Source: an uncultured Erysipelotrichaceae bacterium (GTDB lineage Bacteria; Bacillota_I; Bacilli_A; RF39; UBA660). Taken from it: DNA of 7,623 bases. Position 1 is the stretch's first letter; every line of letters starts with the position of its first letter. A program made the translations under genes and the position numbers. Below are positions 5,723-7,623 of this stretch, piece by piece. The notes beneath the pieces were generated by a model that saw nothing but the letters and a program-made list of their open reading frames with translations, was not told the origin of the DNA and searched no databases. The stretch covers positions 1 to 7,623 of the forward strand of contig CACXJP010000065.1 in assembly GCA_902768065.1 (NCBI GenBank), written 5' to 3'.

Positions 5723-5731
5723 TGTTATAAT
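5723..5731 (+). promoter_or_regulatory. Extended -10 promoter for the DUF488/guaA unit
   Basis: TGTTATAAT fits TGnTATAAT. It begins 1 nt after the terminator stem and lies 30 nt upstream of the ATG at 5762. The -35 region overlaps the hairpin and has no consensus match. The leader is too short for a purine riboswitch. Confidence 0.5.
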
Positions 5732-5761
5732 TATTTGAAAGAAGCTTAGGGTGGTGAGTTT

Positions 5762-6259
5762 ATGAAGAATAATATTATTTTAGGAACCGGAAGTTATTCT
5801 AGTGTTAAATCAGGAAACACTGTTTCTGTTACTGGAGATGATGGAAATGCTTGGAATTATTTTGGTCCTGCTTATAAAAAACTTGCACCAAGACTTATCA
5901 CATATTTACCATATGCAGAAGGGTATGAAAAATTACAACAAATAAAAGATCCATCGGAATATTTAGTATATCGTAAAATGATAGAAGATGAATATATTTA
6001 TAGCTACTATGAAACAAGACTTAAAAATTTAGATGTAGATGAATTATTAAATATTTTATATTCTAGGTTTGGTGATGATATTATTCTACTTTGTCATGAG
6101 GATCCTAGTGAGTTTTGTCATAGGAGATTAATTGCAGATTATATTGAATTAGAAACAGGTATATATATTCCTGAAGTTAGTGTAAGTGAAGAGGGTAAAG
6201 TAAAGAAAATTATGCCAATTAGATATAAAAATAGATTAAATAAAATAATTAATAAATAG
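5762..6259 (+). CDS. DUF488-like protein with CHR motif
   Basis: The 165-residue protein is soluble, with no signal peptide. The clearest signature is IILLCHEDPSEFCHRRLIAD (107-126). A buried strand leads to Cys111-His112-Glu113, then Cys119-His120-Arg121 on a helix, the layout seen in DUF488 proteins ('C.E ... CHR'). The N-terminal half contains GTGSYSSVKSGNTVSVTGDD (8-27), WNYFGPAYKKLAPRL (31-45) and YLVYRKMIEDEYIYSYYETRL (67-87), consistent with a divergent member. Biochemical role is unknown, and the paired Cys residues suggest a thiol or metal site. A GGGTGGTGA sequence (5749-5757) supplies the RBS for the ATG at 5762. The guaA start lies 8 nt downstream and its RBS overlaps this stop codon, so the two are likely cotranscribed. 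The association may be incidental. Confidence 0.78.
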   Translation: MKNNIILGTGSYSSVKSGNTVSVTGDDGNAWNYFGPAYKKLAPRLITYLPYAEGYEKLQQIKDPSEYLVYRKMIEDEYIYSYYETRLKNLDVDELLNILYSRFGDDIILLCHEDPSEFCHRRLIADYIELETGIYIPEVSVSEEGKVKKIMPIRYKNRLNKIINK

Positions 6260-6267
6260 GAGGATTT

Positions 6268-7623
6268 ATGGAAAAGATTTTAGTTCTTGATTTTGGAGGG
6301 CAATACAACCAATTAATTGCTAGAAGAGTAAGAGATAATAATGTTTATGCAGAAATATTACCTTATACAACAGATATTGAGGTAATTAAGAAAAATAATT
6401 ATAAAGGTATTATTTTTACTGGTGGTCCAAATTCTGTTTTTGATATGGAATCTCCACATTATTCAAAAGATATTCTAAAGTTAGGAATTCCTATTTTAGG
6501 AATATGTTATGGATGTCAACTTATTTGTTGGATGGAAGATGGTGTTGTATCTACTGCACCAGTGTCTGAGTATGGTAAAATAAAAATTAATTGTAAGAAG
6601 TCTAAATTGTTTAAAGATGTACCTGAGGAATCGGTTGTATGGATGAGTCATACTGATTATATTTCAGAGGTCCCTAAGGGTTATAAAATAGTAGCATCTT
6701 CTACTAATTGTCCTTGTGCAGCTATGGAAAATGAAAAGAAGAATATATATGCAGTTCAATTTCATCCAGAAGTGACTCATTCTGAATATGGTAATAATAT
6801 ATTACATAATTTCTTATATGAAATATGTAATTGTGAAGGTAACTGGGTTATGGATAATTTTATTGATAATACAATTAAAGAATTAAAAAAACAAATTGGG
6901 AATAAAAAAGTTATTTTAGGCCTTTCTGGTGGAGTTGATTCTTCTGTTGCGGCTGCTCTTATTTCTAAAGCAGTAGGTAATCAATTGACTTGTGTTTTTG
7001 TTGACCATGGTTTAATGAGAAAAGATGAAGGTGATTTTGTTGAAAATACTTTTAAATCTCTTTTTGATATGAATTTTGTAAGAGTTAATTGTGGAGAGCA
7101 TTTTATTTCAAAATTAAAGGGTGTTGTTGATTTTTGGAAAGAAATTAGAAAACAAAAAGATAAAGGATATTTTGCACAGGGAACAATTTATCCTGATTGT
7201 ATAGAATCAGGAAAAGGGGATGCAGCTGTTATTAAAACTCATCACAATAAGGTCGGTATTCCTCAGGATGTTGAGTTTCTTGGAATTATAGAACCTCTTA
7301 AAGATTTATTTAAAGATGAAGTTAGAAAAGTTGGAGAGAAATTAGGTATTCCTAAGGAATTGGTATGGAGACAACCATTTCCAGGACCTGGTCTTGGAAT
7401 AAGAATAATTGGAGAAATTACTGAAGAAAAGATTAAATTATTACAAGAAGCTGATTTTATTTTAAGAGATGAAATGAGTAAAAATGGTTATGAAAAGAAT
7501 CTTTCTCAATTTTTCTGTGCTTTGCCTGATGTTAAGACAGTAGGTGTTATGGGAGATTTTAGAACTTATGATAATTTAATAATTATTAGAGCAGTTACTA
7601 CTGATGACTTTATGACTGCGGAT
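6268..7623 (+). CDS. guaA: GMP synthase (glutamine-hydrolysing), 3' end beyond the window
   Basis: GuaA converts XMP to GMP with ATP and glutamine in purine synthesis. The first 452 residues are visible. The N-terminal class I amidotransferase domain has the DFGGQYNQLIARR start, GGPNSV, the nucleophile Cys80 in GICYGCQ (Met to Cys at 83), and His166/Glu168 in FHPEVTHS. The ATP-pyrophosphatase domain has SGGVDSS (220-226), AQGTIYPD (303-310), IESGKGD, the lid motif IKTHHN, and FKDEVRKVG. The dimerisation/XMP part has WRQPFPGPGLGIR and GVMGDFRTYD. About 60 residues should follow the window end. Between KGV (284-286) and AQGT there are only 16 residues, where B. subtilis GuaA, as I recall it, has about 31. 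The normal DPExKRKIIG segment is not visible, although the frame is open. AGGAGG (6258-6263) overlaps the upstream stop, 4 nt from the ATG. Confidence 0.96.
   Translation, partial: MEKILVLDFGGQYNQLIARRVRDNNVYAEILPYTTDIEVIKKNNYKGIIFTGGPNSVFDMESPHYSKDILKLGIPILGICYGCQLICWMEDGVVSTAPVSEYGKIKINCKKSKLFKDVPEESVVWMSHTDYISEVPKGYKIVASSTNCPCAAMENEKKNIYAVQFHPEVTHSEYGNNILHNFLYEICNCEGNWVMDNFIDNTIKELKKQIGNKKVILGLSGGVDSSVAAALISKAVGNQLTCVFVDHGLMRKDEGDFVENTFKSLFDMNFVRVNCGEHFISKLKGVVDFWKEIRKQKDKGYFAQGTIYPDCIESGKGDAAVIKTHHNKVGIPQDVEFLGIIEPLKDLFKDEVRKVGEKLGIPKELVWRQPFPGPGLGIRIIGEITEEKIKLLQEADFILRDEMSKNGYEKNLSQFFCALPDVKTVGVMGDFRTYDNLIIIRAVTTDDFMTAD

Noticed and set aside
5732..5761. Purine riboswitch or other leader regulation ahead of the DUF488/guaA unit
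   Set aside because: The leader after the -10 box is only about 25 nt, too short for a purine aptamer, and guaA itself has an 8-nt gap with the gene before it.

Overview
The window is very AT-rich and densely packed. It reads like a chromosomal segment of a low-GC Firmicutes (Bacilli or Clostridia), possibly an uncultured gut lineage. The signs are strong GGAGG/AGGTGA ribosome binding sites, A/T-ending codons, a lipoprotein signal, a CotH-family protein and a B. subtilis-like GuaA. Trp is encoded by TGG and no in-frame TGA is read through, so the standard bacterial code applies. Lineage is inferred from sequence style only.

Layout. (1) Positions 1-212, minus strand: the 5' end of an unrecognised gene, diverging from the rest across a 171-nt AT-rich intergenic region with candidate promoters. 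(2) 384-1998: a 49-residue single-span membrane peptide (384-533) followed by a membrane-anchored CotH-family kinase-like protein (550-1998). The two share nearly the same membrane-exit segment (FFILGFL..GGR). (3) 2067-2988: an HD-domain protein and a small lipoprotein. (4) 3060-5112: a zinc-type cation diffusion facilitator with a natural seven-histidine C-terminus, a Nudix hydrolase whose frame is broken at an A_AAA_AAG slippery heptamer, and a ParB-like 'EGHSR' protein of unknown role. (5) 5179-5691: a HIT-family protein with an HxHxQ active site and a CxxC zinc motif. (6) 5762 to the window end: a DUF488-like protein and guaA (GMP synthase), which runs off the edge.

Units 2 to 6 are separated by very short gaps in which a terminator-like hairpin and T-tract is followed within 4-14 nt by a TATAAT -10 box, so end of one unit and start of the next are packed together. 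Most genes look like housekeeping or accessory metabolism and no single pathway unites them. No mobile element, CRISPR array, tRNA or rRNA was seen.

The most interesting points are the Nudix frameshift (dnaX-like recoding site versus recent mutation), the peptide/CotH pair with a shared anchor, and a GuaA that appears to lack about 15 residues of a normally highly conserved stretch.
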